From contig KV748182.1 of the NCBI GenBank assembly GCA_001692895.1, positions 2,608,341 through 2,672,340 on the forward strand: a DNA stretch of 64,000 bases, given 5' to 3'. Position 1 is the first letter of the stretch, and the number at the start of each line of letters is the position of its first letter. The stretch is from Cenococcum geophilum 1.58. Taxonomy: Eukaryota > Ascomycota > Dothideomycetes > Gloniales > Gloniaceae. Of this stretch, positions 12,360 through 24,799 are shown one piece after another. A program made the translations under genes and the position numbers. The notes under the pieces were generated by a model. That model had not been told where the DNA came from and ran no database searches. It saw only the letters and a list, made by a program, of their open reading frames with translations.

Positions 12360-13966
12360 ATGTGGATCTCCTCCGCGCGCCCCGGGGTTACCCTATCGCG
12401 TCTATCCTTCGTTGTCGCGTCGTTGTCATTCGGGTTGCTTTTCTGGAATTATGGCCTACCACAGTACTCTCCAACCTCGAGAATATCTGGGCAGGGAGAG
12501 GAGACAGCAACTCCAACACCTGCACCCTTCTTTATCCCCGCGACATTCAGCAACAGCTACGTGGCAGCCACAACATACCCCGAAAGTGCTACAGAGACAT
12601 CTGCGTCGGAAGAAATCAATGTCCCAGAAAGTTCTCCTTCCCCAATTTCAGTCGCTCCCTTTGAGCCTTCTGCGATATCTTGCTTCGACGCGAAAGGTGC
12701 CGAGGATGTTATGGTGGTGTTAAAAACGAGCGCCGTAGAGATATACGAAAAGCTCCCTGAGCATCTCCTTACCCTGTTTCGCTGCACGCCTCATTATGCC
12801 ATCTTCTCCGACTTACAAGGCGTTGTCGCCGGGCAAAATATATACGATGCGCTCGAGAACGTTACCGCAGAAACCAGAGAAAAGCAGAAAGAGTTTGAAC
12901 ACTATAAGAAAATTCAACAATATGGAGCAGAATGGCAACAGTTTGCAGATCTAAAAGGTGAAGGTACAAAGGCTCTAGACAAATGGAAGTTCTTGCCAAT
13001 GGTATACAAATCATATAAGATGCGACCTCAGGCGAAATTCTTCGTTTTTATCGAAGCGGATACATCCCTAAGCTGGACAAACCTCTTGCAGTGGGTCAAC
13101 CGTCTGGATTCTAGGATCCCATATTACGTCGGTGCACCCAGCAACGTTGGCGATATCAGGTTTGCTCAACGAGGAGGTGGGTTTCTCTTGTCAAAAGCTG
13201 CTGCAGAGTTGTACGCAACTGCATATGAACGGAAGTACGTGTCAAAGTGGGAGAAGATGACTGCTGGGGAGTGTTGTGGTGATGTTGCGCTGGCTCTAGG
13301 GCTCAAAAATGCTCATGTAGAGTTCTACTCTGCATTCCCGCTTCTGCAAGGAGAGACACCGGCATCACTTGACTGGACGAAGAGGCATTGGTGTGTGCCG
13401 GTCGTTAGCTGGCACCATATGAGCCCAAACGAGATTGACATTCTGTGGAACTTTCAACAAGCATGGGTCAAGCGGAATGTGAGTACAGTCCAGTCAACTG
13501 CGATTGTTTCTTAGCTATACGAAATTATGAGAGGAATAACCATTCACTTTTACATTAGGGTTGGGACACTCCTTATCTGATTAAGAACGCTTTTGAGGAA
13601 TTTGTAGTTCCACGACTCTCTCCTGACCGTGAAAACTGGGACAACCTCTCCCAGGATCAAATAATGACCAAACCCGCTAATGACGATTCCCTTACTGAAG
13701 GCGCGGACTGGTACAAGCTCTCGGATCTTGATAAGGATTCAACGGCATCTTTTGAGAGCTGCAAATATACTTGCGAGCAATACAGTGATTGCGTGCAGTA
13801 CAGATACAAACCCTCCGAGTGTTCCTTGGGGAAAGTCATTCGGCTAGGACGACGCGCACATGGCGACACCTTAGGGTATAGGTCTGGATGGATTATGGAT
13901 AGGATAAAGAATCTCACGGACAGCTGGGAGCCATGTTCGGAACCAAACTGGAATTTCAACCAGTGA
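12360..13966 (+). CDS. GT31-like type II membrane glycosyltransferase (two exons)
   Basis: Exons 12,360-13,478 and 13,559-13,966 with an 80-bp phase-0 intron (GTGAGT...TTAG) give 508 residues. I chose the ATG at 12,360 because it places a signal-anchor helix (residues 15-29, FVVASLSFGLLFW) next to the N-terminus; an upstream in-frame ATG at 12,210 would add 50 unlikely residues. A Ser/Thr/Pro-rich stem follows (about 35-100). The catalytic domain has FVFIEADTSLSW with the DXD-like E232-A233-D234 that should bind nucleotide-sugar and metal, then GGGFLLS and a GECCGDVALAL segment. The C-terminal exon has a Cys-rich patch (C441, C445, C451, C461) as in PAN/apple-like tails of fungal family members. 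Likely a Golgi enzyme extending glycans; acceptor unknown. Domain call by recognition, exon join by splice signals and frame. Confidence 0.85.
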
Positions 13967-15461
13967 ATAAAAACAGCTCTCCATCACCCACCCGCATGCG
14001 AGAAGAACGATCGGACCAACATCTACTCAAGAAAATTTGATACTAGTTCGACCCTTTCAAAGCAATTCCTCCAAACGAAGAAGTAGCGTTATCGACAAAT
14101 GTCTATACGCCAAACGCACAAAACGAGGGGTGGCTACTTATTTACCTCACTGCGGATCGATATTCGCTTGTGCACATCACGCCTCCTTCCCGCGGAGCTT
14201 CCGGCACGAAAATGAATGCAGTCTTTCAAGCCCACTAGCGTTCTTCTGCCATCCCAATGTGTCTACTCTCCTACGGAGCTTTGGAGAATATTCGGAGGAA
14301 TCGATTCTGGTTATCCTAATCCTGAGGATCAACCTTAGATTGGAGAGGTCGGATTCATCCCATTACTCAACAATGGGATTTCCTAGAATCCTGTTACAAT
14401 GATATTGCGGCTCCAAGCTTTCAGTCTACATTATACATACTTTCTCCTACACAATTCTCCTCTTGTTCGATACTATATTTAGATACCCACTCAAAAAATC
14501 GGTGGAGCCAATGAACAATCGGGAAATATTTGAACCGATGGGGCTTTTCGGATTTTGTACTTTTATGAAAACGCTCGAAGAAAATATATTGAGACCTGGG
14601 TTTGAAACATCGCTGAGGACCCCGAAGTGGTTATTCATCTAGTCTTCAAAGCAGAATTGCTGGGGTATTATCTTAAATTAACAATCTCAGGTCACATTCT
14701 GTCCGTCTACTTAGCACTTCATATCACAAGGTAATCGCCTAAACGCCCAAATCAATGCCAAGACTCAATTCTCAATGGAGCAACTTTTGGGCAAGTTTAC
14801 GAAGAGAACATATCCCATCTTAGCGCGTCTTATTACAAATGTACGTCGTCCTTACAGATATGAAAAACCACGTCCGGGGTAACGGTACATTGAAGCGGCC
14901 GCGCGTGATCAACGCTGCTTGAATGGGATATGCCGAGGTGGTGTTGAGGGAGGTGCAAAGAGGAAGGTGTCTTTCATCGACATCTGACCCAGACCGAAGC
15001 AGAACCGGTGCGTTCAGACGGGGCATATGTAAGCAGTTGCTGCGAGTCGCTCGAAAAAGTTACGCTAATTGGTTTTCGCCATTCTGATAGCAAGGACGGT
15101 TCCTGCGCCAAATTCGGTGACGGATGTCGTGTCCGTGCCAATCGCTAAAACAACTGCAGCCGACCTGCCTTATGCATTGCCATTGGGCTAGCCGCTTACA
15201 ACAACGTGCGCAAGTGCGGAGACGGAAAGTTTTCTCGGATGGGTTGCAGCTGAATGACTCGAGAGTGCAGGAAAATAAGCACAGGCTTTGATCATGATGT
15301 GTCTCGTCACATCATTACTTTCATCGCTTCTGCACAACAATGTTCATTGTCGTATCCAAACTATGCTCTTGACATGTGGTCAACACTAATCTTCCACACT
15401 ATCTCCTAGCGTCCTCTTCTCGCAGATCGTAGCTGAAATCCCCTCATCTCTACCCCTCTAC
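13967..15461. other. Intergenic region, no supported gene
   Basis: Between the convergent glycosyltransferase and acyl-CoA oxidase genes. A plus-strand frame around 14,125-14,225 reads NEGWLLIYLTADRYSLVHIT, and short protein-like pieces follow to about 14,640, broken by stops. I cannot assign a family, and a decayed gene is possible. The remainder shows no convincing coding sequence. Confidence 0.4.
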
Positions 15462-17583
15462 TTACAGTTTCGCCCTCAGCACCGGCTCGACCCACTCCTT
15501 CCAACCCTTCTCGTAAACACCCCTCTTCTGATTCGCGTGCACATTGATCGGAATCTGCCTCGTCCAGCTCATTAGCGTCTCATACACATTCCCGTCCCGC
15601 ATGCCGAGCGCGCTGCACAGGCTCGCATCGGTAAAATCCCACGCATCGGTCAACGCGACGGCATCGGGGACAAGCTCGGCAAGTAGGTCATTGACACAAT
15701 CCTTGATATCGCGGAGCTGTATCAGAGAGAGGTGGCCATCTTCGACAAAGGAGATTGCATTGATGGATGCAGGGTTCGTGATGGTTGTCAGGGCAAATAA
15801 CGAGCAGAGTCTCGTGAGCACGCGTTGGTGCGGTGTATAAGGGAGTGTATGAGTATGTGAGATGAAGAATGAGAGAACAAGGTATTCAATATGTGCACGA
15901 GCTGCGGAGATAATGCTCATCATGTGCTGGTTCCAGGCATCAGCGGGAGGAAGGGTTGAAGAGCGGAGGTCATTGTAGCTGGTGAAGATGAGGCGGAGAG
16001 CTCTGTGCCGGAATATGGACAGCTGGACAGCTGGATCGAGGAATCGGGTACGCCTAGCATCGCAGGGGCCAGCTGTGATTCTAACAGCTTTGTCAACGCA
16101 AAAGAAATGGTCATAGCCATCCGACAGGTAGGACATTTGCGGATCGATCCGTTTGCCAGTCTTAAGAGTGTCAATACACTTGAAGAGATAGCGCCCGACT
16201 TGTTGCCAGAGGACATAGTTTTCACCCTCGAAGGTTGCTGTTGCTGTCACTGAAGCTACTATCTCCGGCAACCCGGATGTCATGAGATAGCCCTGTCCAC
16301 CACAACACTTTCGAGAATCTTCTGCGCCATCAGCAGCAGTTTGTGTCGACCACGCCTTGAGTCCAGCAGCGAGATTATGGTTGAATGGCAGGATGCTATG
16401 GTTGCCATTGGTCTGCTGCCGTCTGAGTTCCTGATATTCAGCGTCGCATGTCCACGAAGCAAAAAGGATGGCATATGCCTTGGAGATATTAGTTAAGATC
16501 CGATAATGCTGAGACTTATAAGCCATGAGGGCGGTCTCAGCTGAGGCCATCCCGTTCGGGCCCAGTCCTTGTTCCCGTACTGTGGAGTATCTTGTGGCGA
16601 TTGTTACTGCCTGAGCCAGTTGGAAAGCTACAGCATGAATGATAACGGTTCGTACGTATACCAAGGTGGCGTATGAGAGCTTTGCGTGCGCGGATTTTGT
16701 GTAAGTGCCCTCCTGAGACACAGTAGCATTGCCCATCAGCATATCGGTGCGCGGTATGCGGACTTGATTAAACGTTGCAAAGCCGTTGCAGGTGCCATTG
16801 TAAGACATTTTCAGACCCAAGTCGCCTAGCTCAATACCTGGCATTGGAGTACCATCTTCAAGGGATCGAAACTGTACCATGAATAGATGTGGTCCATAGT
16901 CCTTATCGCCAATAATAAGTCGAGCTAGAACTATGGAATGAGTGCAGGAGAACCCGATTGCCCCTGGCCAGAACTTCGTGGATGATAGTGTTGGGGAGTG
17001 TATGATAAACTCGTCCGTCTTAAAGTCTAAGGTGGCAGTAGTTTCGATACCACGAACGAACGTGCCATGGCCTAATTCCGTTTGACAATAAGCTCCATTG
17101 ACCTTCCCTGCTCTTGCAAGAGGCAACCAATACGCTTTCTGTTCGGCAGTTGCCTGAAGCTCTATTGTGGGTATAAACATGACGGTAGTGAGGCCAAACG
17201 GGCTAGCGTTACTCAAAACGTATCGCGGCGTGATGTTATCGAAGAAGTCATGGTTGTAGCTGATTCCATCCTCAAAAGCAGCCTTGCCCCATTCTAATCC
17301 TTCGTCATAAGCTTCTTCACGGTCCATATTCGCATACGAACGGGGGAGTTGTGATTGGTGTAAGGTGTTGGCAACTGTTTCAACTCGGTGAAATGCAGCT
17401 CTACGCCTCTCGACGGTGTCTGCCCTGCTTCATGGTAAACCACGGTCCCGGGTATTGGTTATGCAGTCCAAGGAGCTGGTGCCCTTACCCTCCATGTATC
17501 AAACATGTAAGCTGATAAGTGTCAAAGGTAGCACCACGCCTTGCTTTATCCATCAACTCGGTCTGTCTGTTGAACGGAGCCAT
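15462..17583 (-). CDS. Peroxisomal acyl-CoA oxidase (two exons)
   Basis: Exon 1 is 17,489-17,583 and exon 2 is 15,462-17,424, with a 64-bp intron (GTAAGG...GCAG). The product has 685 residues, the usual length. The added first exon supplies the family N-terminus (ARRGATFDTYQLTCLIHGG). Visible landmarks: TELGHGTFVRG at 147-157 (FAD/substrate loop), CGGQGY at 406-411, and FEGEN with the likely catalytic Glu431. The C-terminus Ala-Lys-Leu is a type 1 peroxisomal targeting signal. It should oxidise acyl-CoA to trans-2-enoyl-CoA with H2O2 release, the first step of peroxisomal beta-oxidation. The loop reads HGTFVRG where HGSNVRG is usual, suggesting a divergent paralogue with its own chain preference. 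I found no fatty-acid response CCTCGG box in the first ~400 bp upstream. Confidence 0.92.
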
Positions 17584-20500
17584 TTGTTTCGAGTCGAATT
17601 GATCAAAGAACGCTCAATATCTGTGCCAGAGCTGCGAATGCTCAGATAATAGTGGGGACTATATACCTGGGCCACTAATCCCCGTTGCGGGGGAGGCGCA
17701 AGGCTCTCATCACTCAGGATTCGTATACCCCCTTTCCCGAGAGTCTATTTCGCACCATGGGCGCCTGGAAGCTGACTTCAAGGGCCACACTTTATCAGAT
17801 CGTCCCGTTCCTATACCGTGCCGCTCTCATTCAGCTTTAGAAGGCCAATAGCGGCATCCGGCTTTCATGCCGCGCAGATATCTGGTGATAGAGAACGTGG
17901 CCGGTGAACGCACACCGGCATCAGATTCGTTTTAAGTAGGCTCGCTGACTGCGGTGGAGTTCCCGACTCGACAGTTGCATGCCGCTTGGCCATTTGGTTG
18001 CGTATTGGAGGACAGGCCATGCGTGCATATGTGGATGCAGAACGTTAGCACTGCGGGAGGATCCATCAAGTTCTGAATGGATCGCTTTCTGTCATTCCTC
18101 CGAAGTCATGGAGACAACCTAGTTAATGCTGCAGGCCCAAGGCTAGTTTCCGGGTACATGGCCACGTTTACAGTGCTGTGCCACTCATGCATGCATCGGC
18201 TAATCTGCGGAGCACCAAAGAGGAAGGCAACCCGGGGACGAGAGATTCGAGCCTAGGAAACAGTTCGGAGCTGGGGAACTTTACCTCGCCGGCCAGATCT
18301 GGATGTGGGTCTTCCGAGACGAAGGATTAATGCAAGAAAGACTCCGGCAGCACGTAAAAACTTGGCGTACGGATGAGCAATTGCCTGTTGGTCATAGGTA
18401 TGCTCTCACGCCGAGCTTTGCTGCAAGTTCAATAAGAGTAACAGATGAAAAGCGCTTGACAGGAAATAGACTGTTTGTGGGGAGCTTGAGCATCAAGGTA
18501 TGCCAAGCGGTGATGAAATAGCCCTGCGACTTCTAAATCAAAAGTAGGGGACGATCGACCATATCCACAGTTTAAGGAGATTTTCCAACTTATGCCTCAG
18601 ACTTATACTCAAACTACTAAAGATCTAAGGCGATATATAGGACGCCAGGAGCGTGTCAAGATGGTGGCTCAGATTCGTTATCCGGGCCGTCGGGGAGTGT
18701 CAAGCCCATATCTGCAAGTACTTATCCTGGCTGCAGCTAAGGAGATGGAGGTTGATAAGCTTGTGGGAGTGGAGAGAATGAATGGTGGTGGTCAGCGCAT
18801 GAAGCGGAGGGGCGGGAACCCCGAGAAGTTTCCAAGGTATCCAATGACAGTCACGTGCTGTTAATTACTAAAATTCGTGTCAGGAATGCATACAGCTAGC
18901 CTCTTCGGAAGCGCGGAAGCTCCAGTCCCCACTGTTTTATTTCGTCTCGCACATGTCAGGAAAGGGCTACAAATCCGCAGATGAACTAGTTGCGCACACA
19001 CACACACACACATTTTCTCTCCCTTTGCGGATCAGCATGCGGCTTGCTTCGAGTTGATGCCTGAGCCACCTCACGCACTCCCAATCTCGCGTGATAAACC
19101 TGCCAAAATGTTGCTGTACCTTGAGGTTGGTTTAGAGAAAAAACCCATTCGGCAGCAGTTCTCTCCTTCGCATAATCCCTCAGTCCGCCACCATTTGTCA
19201 ATTTCATCATCCCTTATCCTGGTGATGTCCTACGAAAGTTAGACCGTGCGCAGAACACCAAAACACCATGTACGCGTATTACCTTCATAAATTCAATTAA
19301 TATACATCAATCAGCCATGCCTTCCAATTGTACTTTTAATGATATAGACTTTATTCTACCGATTTAATATTCATATTAAGCGACTTAACTCTAAAGATTG
19401 AATGTATATAGCAATTGTATATTAAATCGACAGCTTCTACAACCACATAGATTCGATCACGGAGCCTTGATCCTATTGATTCTATTGGCTGGATCTTATC
19501 GATAATCGTAGGACGAATTTCACCAGGACAAGGGATACCTTTGTCATGACAATCTCATTAAATCGCGCTTTGTCTGAATTCTGTTCTCTTTGCGATGTCC
19601 TGCCTAATTCGTCATTTGCAAACACTAACGCTAGCAAATGCTAGCAACGACCTTGCAGCTATTCCGTATGGAGCTATCCATTCTCACCAGTAGGGTTTTG
19701 CAGGCCTCGGCAGGCCATGCAATCCCAGCGGCCGTTACCGAGCCTCAGCAAGCAACCAACAGATGCTAACGACGACGTATTGAGCATGGATCCGGATGTG
19801 TTGCCCTTCCCTCCAGCTTTCCGGTTGTGCAACTGCGACTATACCCTGTGGACTCGAGGGCATTGACTATCGCAGTCAAGGTTTATCATCACCTCCCGTC
19901 CACGGGGTTTTAGCATTAAATTTCCAGCGGTGAACATAGCATGTCTCCAGCAGAATCTCATGCGTTGCCATTCAAGCAATAAGGTGAAATACCTTGTTTT
20001 GAGAAGAGAGGCCAGGCTGGGGTGGTTATATTGAATGGGAGAAGTATCCAGAGAAGAAGAAAGCTGCCAATATCTTAGCAAAACACGATTTCCCACACGT
20101 AAGCTACACCCTCAGTCCGACCGAACTTTCGCAAAAGTTCAGGGCTATGGCAGCACATCACCTAAAGGAACAAAAAACCTGAAGACTTCAACGAAGAGCT
20201 CGGAAGTGTTATTACGTGTTCCCGACAGTTTTCCCTCATGCTGAACGGCCAACTTTTCGGGATTTCGCGAGTACCCACACGGAATTCTCATTATCCAATT
20301 TTTATCATCCGCTTATACACATCAACCCTGCCCCATAATTTTACAAATGAACAAGTGTCTGTTGATGAAACAAACTGACAGCAATTTCAGCTGCTACTCA
20401 ATACCAACCCAATCCTAGAAGGGGTGAGATGGAAATAGTATCATTACGCCATGGGACCCACGCTGCAGGATATACCCGATATCAGTTGGAAATATGTGCA

Positions 20501-21144
20501 ACAAGAGAAATCTCCGGATATGATTCACGTGCTTCAATTTCCCTATCCCTTAACCCGCTGGCGTCCATGGAGTAAGTGGTCCGTGCAGAACACCAGAATC
20601 CAAACAACGCGTTACCTGAGAGGCCTTTGTTGTGGCAATACAACGCCTGTGAGCTAGCATGACGTCCGCTTGCGTGGCTGTGTTCACAGCCGTTAAAGCG
20701 CTCCAAGTCCGGGCTCTTTTGTAGCATAGAGCTCCTCGGTGAGAAGATTGGAGGGAGTCGGTCATGGCGAGAATATGATTAGCCTTTGTCTGGCATTCCC
20801 AAAAGAGCCCAGGTCGGCCCGAAAATTGGAGAGTGAGTCTGTCTTGCTCAATCCATCGCCAAGTTTTGCGCCGGACAGGACCTGCAGGGCAGCAGATTGG
20901 TGGACGGCTATCTCGCTCGCCTAAACGATCGTGGATGCTCCCCGCATTCGGATTCTTAGCCGAATGCGGAGATTGCAATAAAACCTGCGACATTCCATGC
21001 ATAGAACGAATCATCCATCAGCCAAAACTACTCAGACTTTCGTAAACGGATATATTTGACGAAGCCTCTTGAGACGCTAGATCAACCCATCGTCGATACT
21101 TCAATCACGATTCATGATGCACCTCGCAATGTCGCGCTGCTCTT
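17584..21144. other. Long intergenic region
   Basis: No gene could be supported over 3.5 kb. Short open frames at 18,303-18,521, 18,592-18,864 and 20,550-21,014 have no recognisable motif and overlap open frames on the other strand. A (CA)n tract lies at 18,995-19,012. 19,320-19,440 is AT-rich. A 10-bp stem hairpin (CCGCATTCGG ... CCGAATGCGG) lies at about 20,940-20,969. Confidence 0.4.
18995..19012. repeat. (CA)9 microsatellite
   Basis: Uninterrupted CA dinucleotide run of 18 bases. Confidence 0.9.
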
Positions 21145-21465
21145 GTGCGCCTTCTTCTAACTTCCCTCCATCTTCCAAATTCTTGCAACATTCTTTTTCT
21201 CTTCTCTACGACGCGAAGCGGCTTTGTAATCCTGCATATCTTCTCTACTGTTATTCCCTCGTTGTGTTTAGCATTTGAAGCCATTCACAACCATCGTGCG
21301 ATACTTTTGTTTGCAAATCCCGTGTTTGCGCTCACCGTTGGTGCTTTGTTCTCCTCCGCTCTAAATGTTCCAGCCATCTACGCCATCAACTATGATATCT
21401 CCACTGTAAGCGATATCCAATATTATACGAACGAGCATTCCCTCATAGCATACTAACCCTTTCCG

Positions 21466-22318
21466 GTGTTTACCGCCAAACTTCGTCACCACGCATGCAC
21501 ATCTAACCAAATAAATCACGACGACATCTCCAACTCTTCAACATACGCAACCCCAGCAATCTTTCTCTTAACAGCAATTCTCATCCTCCTTGCCCGCACC
21601 TCAATCTGGATTTCAACATGCAACTCACCTTTTCCCCTTACCCAATTATTCCTCATCCACGCGCTCCAATGCACCACCGCAAATGCGGTCATCCCCCAAT
21701 CCGGATGTGACTTCGCCGGCGTCCCTCCCCTCTAACCCCCTCCCACACCCTCCGCTTCCCCCAGCCGCGCATCAGACGTAATCGACAGCACGCTGCGGGC
21801 GGGCCTGCCGCCGGCCGAGATCGCCGAGATCGCAGTGGGTGCCGTCAGCATCATCTGCTTGATAGCGCTTGGCGTGTTCATGCTATAGCAGCGGACGCAC
21901 ATCCGCGGTGCGCGAGATCGTGCAGCCGGGCTAGGCCTGGTATCGGACGTACGACGGCGATATCGGGAAGACGATCGAGAAGACGCTGGAGAGTCTGCTG
22001 ATGCAGCCTCCGAGGCCGCCTAGGCCGGATATTCTGCAGACTGGCGATAGGCCGGTGACTAGAGAGCGGCCGGTAACTGGGGAAATAACGGTGACTAGGG
22101 AGAGACCACCAACGAGGGAGAGGCCCCCAACCAGGGAGAGACCGCCGACCAGAGAGCGACCACCAACAAGAGAGAGGCCATTCCGGTCAGGAAGGCTAGA
22201 AAGGCTTGACAGGCCTATGAGGCCGGAGAGGTCTAGGAAGAGACTGTATTATCCCGGCGAGATGAGCATGATAGTGGGTATGGGAGGTAGTGTGGGAGAG
22301 GTGAGAGGAATGCTGTAA
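21466..22318 (+). pseudogene. Single-pass membrane protein with RERPPT-repeat tail, probably broken
   Basis: A plus-strand series of frames reads like one fungal membrane protein. Its parts are a hydrophobic N-terminal stretch (AIFLLTAILILLA, about 21,570), NAVIPQSG, a helix AEIAVGAVSIICLIALGVFML (about 21,825-21,885), then AWYRTYDGDIGKTIEKTLES, and a Pro/Arg tail with ERPPTR repeats to the stop at 22,318. A candidate 69-bp intron (21,707-21,775, branch CTAAC) keeps frame across the first stop. After the helix a TAG, a frameshift and another TAG intervene within about 60 bp; a 61-bp GTGTTC...CTAG intron would also reconnect the frame, but the donor is weak. So it is either a decayed gene or a short-intron gene. 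The true start is uncertain; 21,145-21,456 is a further hydrophobic open frame that could be an upstream exon. Confidence 0.5.
22084..22175 (+). repeat. 18-bp coding tandem repeat (ERPPTR units)
   Basis: Four to five degenerate 18-bp units encode Glu-Arg-Pro-Pro-Thr-Arg in the cytosolic tail of the preceding membrane protein frame. The units differ at third positions, so selection on the protein or repeat age is suggested rather than recent slippage. Confidence 0.75.
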
Positions 22319-23586
22319 GATGAATATGTCGATCGGACAATAAAGGATGAGGACTCTGTCTATTAAATGTGGCTCTATGGCCTCTATATATACATGAGGA
22401 AGGTATAGGAAATAGGGGGAAGGGGGGGTATGTAATTGAAACAGGGCGTTACACAACCAGAACGGGGGGTGGTAGGTAGCAGGGTGGTGAGTCATAGGGC
22501 GGTAGGCATCAGGGACAAAGTACGCGGGTCTGATCCTGGTCGACAGAATAAAAGAGACTGATGGCTGAGCCCACAGAAAAGTGATCGCGCTCTTAGAAGC
22601 GCTTGCATATTCCAACGGTAGCGGGCGACGGGCGACTTTTCAGAAGCAAAGTTCATGTTCCACAATTTGTCGACTGAGGTGGCAATGTGGTCCCAGTAGC
22701 AATTACGAATCATCGTCGTCAGCGTTTCTGTCGAACGGACAGGTCAAGAAGGAGAACTCTGTCGAATTAATGTAGGTTGTTGAGGCTTAATATATACAGT
22801 CAAGTGAAATAGCCAAGACACCCCTAATCTGTACCCACATAGGAAACAGGACGACGATCGCAATTAGCACGCCGTTCGACAGTTTCGCCACCCATCTCAT
22901 GTATATACATAGTCTCTTTTCTTCATAGATCAGTCTACACATGAGTCCTCCTGTCCTGATCTAATTTTTACGGTCAACACAATGCGAATGTATTGGTGAC
23001 GAGAGACATGACGTATGAGTAGCAAACGCGGTCAAACTTGCTTTCTCTTGTACTTTAGGAAGATACCACCGAACCTCAGAGTCAACAAGTCCATGAGATG
23101 GGTCAACCTTTGGTTCGGAAAATCTCCTGTCTAAAGCAGGAGGTTTTTATAGGGCTGCGGCTTGAATTCTTGGTACTTAAAGCTGCTGAGCGGTTCCTGC
23201 GTTCGAGATCACGATGCTGCAGGACCTATCCTTTTGGTAATTACAAGGAGTGACCATGTCTAAAACAGATTCTCTTGTAAAATAGAGTCGACCTTGAGCC
23301 TAAGAATGGCCGTCGCCCTGAACGCGAAAACTACTATCTCCCTATCCAGCATGCTTTCATTGATTATCTCCCTGACCAATTGCCATTCTATTGGTCTCCG
23401 CGCAAATAATATCAAATACTGACCGTCTACAGTGGATTGTACACTAAGATAATTCTGGGTCTTTGCAACGCTGATAAATGAGAGTAACCCATACCTTCAG
23501 TATCTTAAAAGAGCCCCCGAACGCAATGCCTTTCACCACTCCGATGCAGGCTCTGGACAACCATAACTCCTGCCCCTTATGACTTT
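22319..23586. other. Intergenic region, no supported gene
   Basis: Ordinary composition. Small open frames on both strands (for example 22,196-22,615 minus) overlap each other and show no motif. Nothing further is recognised. Confidence 0.4.
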
Positions 23587-24302
23587 CTACACCAAATCTA
23601 GCGCATCGCCGGCCTTGGACGCATCCCTAGGCCCTTCAGGTTGCTCAGCAACTTCACCCACAGTTTTGCAGTCACGGCAGCCTTCTTGCTCTTCGTTGTT
23701 TACCAGGGGAGCATAACCCTTCGCATGCCTGCGTCCAGCATTGGGTGTAAGTGGAGAATAGTTACACTGTGGACATGGGGTGGTGCGATTGGCGATGTTA
23801 GGCAGTAACTCGTAAAGCTGCTGGATAACAAAATATGCATGGACGAGACTAGATGATAAATCTTGTCAGCAAGAGCGTATTGCACTCGAGTCACATTAGA
23901 CCACAAAATCAAGACTTACAAATTAATAAGGAGAAAGTTCGTTCCGTACGTCCCAAGCATGACCGAACTCCCGTTCCAATGGTACGGAAGAGTGACCCAC
24001 GTTGCGATCAGAGCCACTAAAAGTCCAACTCCCAGAATTAGGTCCATAATGCAGAGGATTGGGGAACGTATAAGACTGAATGGTTCGCAGTCGCACTCTT
24101 TTTCATTGCAGAGAATGGCAGCCCCGAACGCTGATGACGCGGAGAGTGGGAGTAGTCCCATAGCCGGATTGAAGCGGGAAGAGGTGATGCCATGGATTAG
24201 GAGCATAATGAACGCGGGAGGAAATGTAAAGATGGTAAGAGCCCTAAGGATATGTGCAGGGCTTTTGCTAATGATTTTAAAGTTGAAGATTGGCGAAGTC
24301 AT
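23587..24302 (-). CDS. Small polytopic membrane protein of unknown function (two exons)
   Basis: Exon 1 is 23,920-24,302 and exon 2 is 23,587-23,848. The 71-bp intron starts GTAAGT, has CTGAC/CTAAT branch candidates and ends CTAG; frame is kept across a phase-2 junction and gives 214 residues. The start MTSPIFNFKIISK is the first ATG of the open frame. About four hydrophobic helices are visible: FTFPPAFIMLLIHGI (about 27-41), LPLSASSAFGAAILC (51-65), CIMDLILGVGLLVALIATWV (83-102), and one spanning the splice junction (YGTNFLLINFLVHAYFVI). The C-terminal tail is polar and contains CPQC. It looks like an uncharacterised fungal membrane protein; no transport or enzymatic motif is visible. The splice solution is well supported because exon 2 alone opens an 87-codon frame with plausible composition. 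Confidence 0.75.
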
Positions 24303-24799
24303 CTTGGATGAAGATTGAGCGTACTTCCGATGTCGGAAATTTGGAAAGAAATTGAGTGCAAGAACGGGGCAAACGGACTCGAGGGAATTTTATCTTATAA
24401 TTAAGATTCAGATTTTTAAGAGAATGTATGAGTTCATGTAGGATCTAATATTTAAAGGTTTCCACTGGTACCTCGAAGGAATTAGAGGCGGTGCCACGCG
24501 AAAAGCCTTACAAGGCTGTGTTGCTGACCCGCTGTTAATACTACATAACAGCGCCTCCAATATCCTGGAAAAGAACATGGGTATCATCCTACGTAAAAGA
24601 GCTGAAAGAGCTGGAGTACCAGTTAGAGAGTAGCAAATGTGGGCTCATGTAAGATAGTAAACGATAAGTTCTTGGCTTTGATCCTGCGAGGCATAATTCT
24701 CAACAGTACCAAGAGATGGGGGCTAAAGGATAAACTATCCGTAAAGGGAGGCCTCCACGTGACCAATTCTCAACGACTTCTTTCCAGCCTTCCATTGGA
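24303..24799. other. Intergenic region
   Basis: Separates the minus-strand membrane protein from the plus-strand HET relic, so it would hold both promoters. The open frame from 24,639 ends in NKYIYPPI near 24,838, which resembles the short segment before a HET domain; the relic may therefore start here. Confidence 0.4.

Noticed and set aside
17584-18000. Fatty-acid response element (CCTCGG) upstream of acyl-CoA oxidase
   Set aside because: Not found on either strand in the immediate upstream region.
20550-21014. 154-codon minus-strand open frame
   Set aside because: No recognisable motif, overlaps several plus-strand frames of similar quality.
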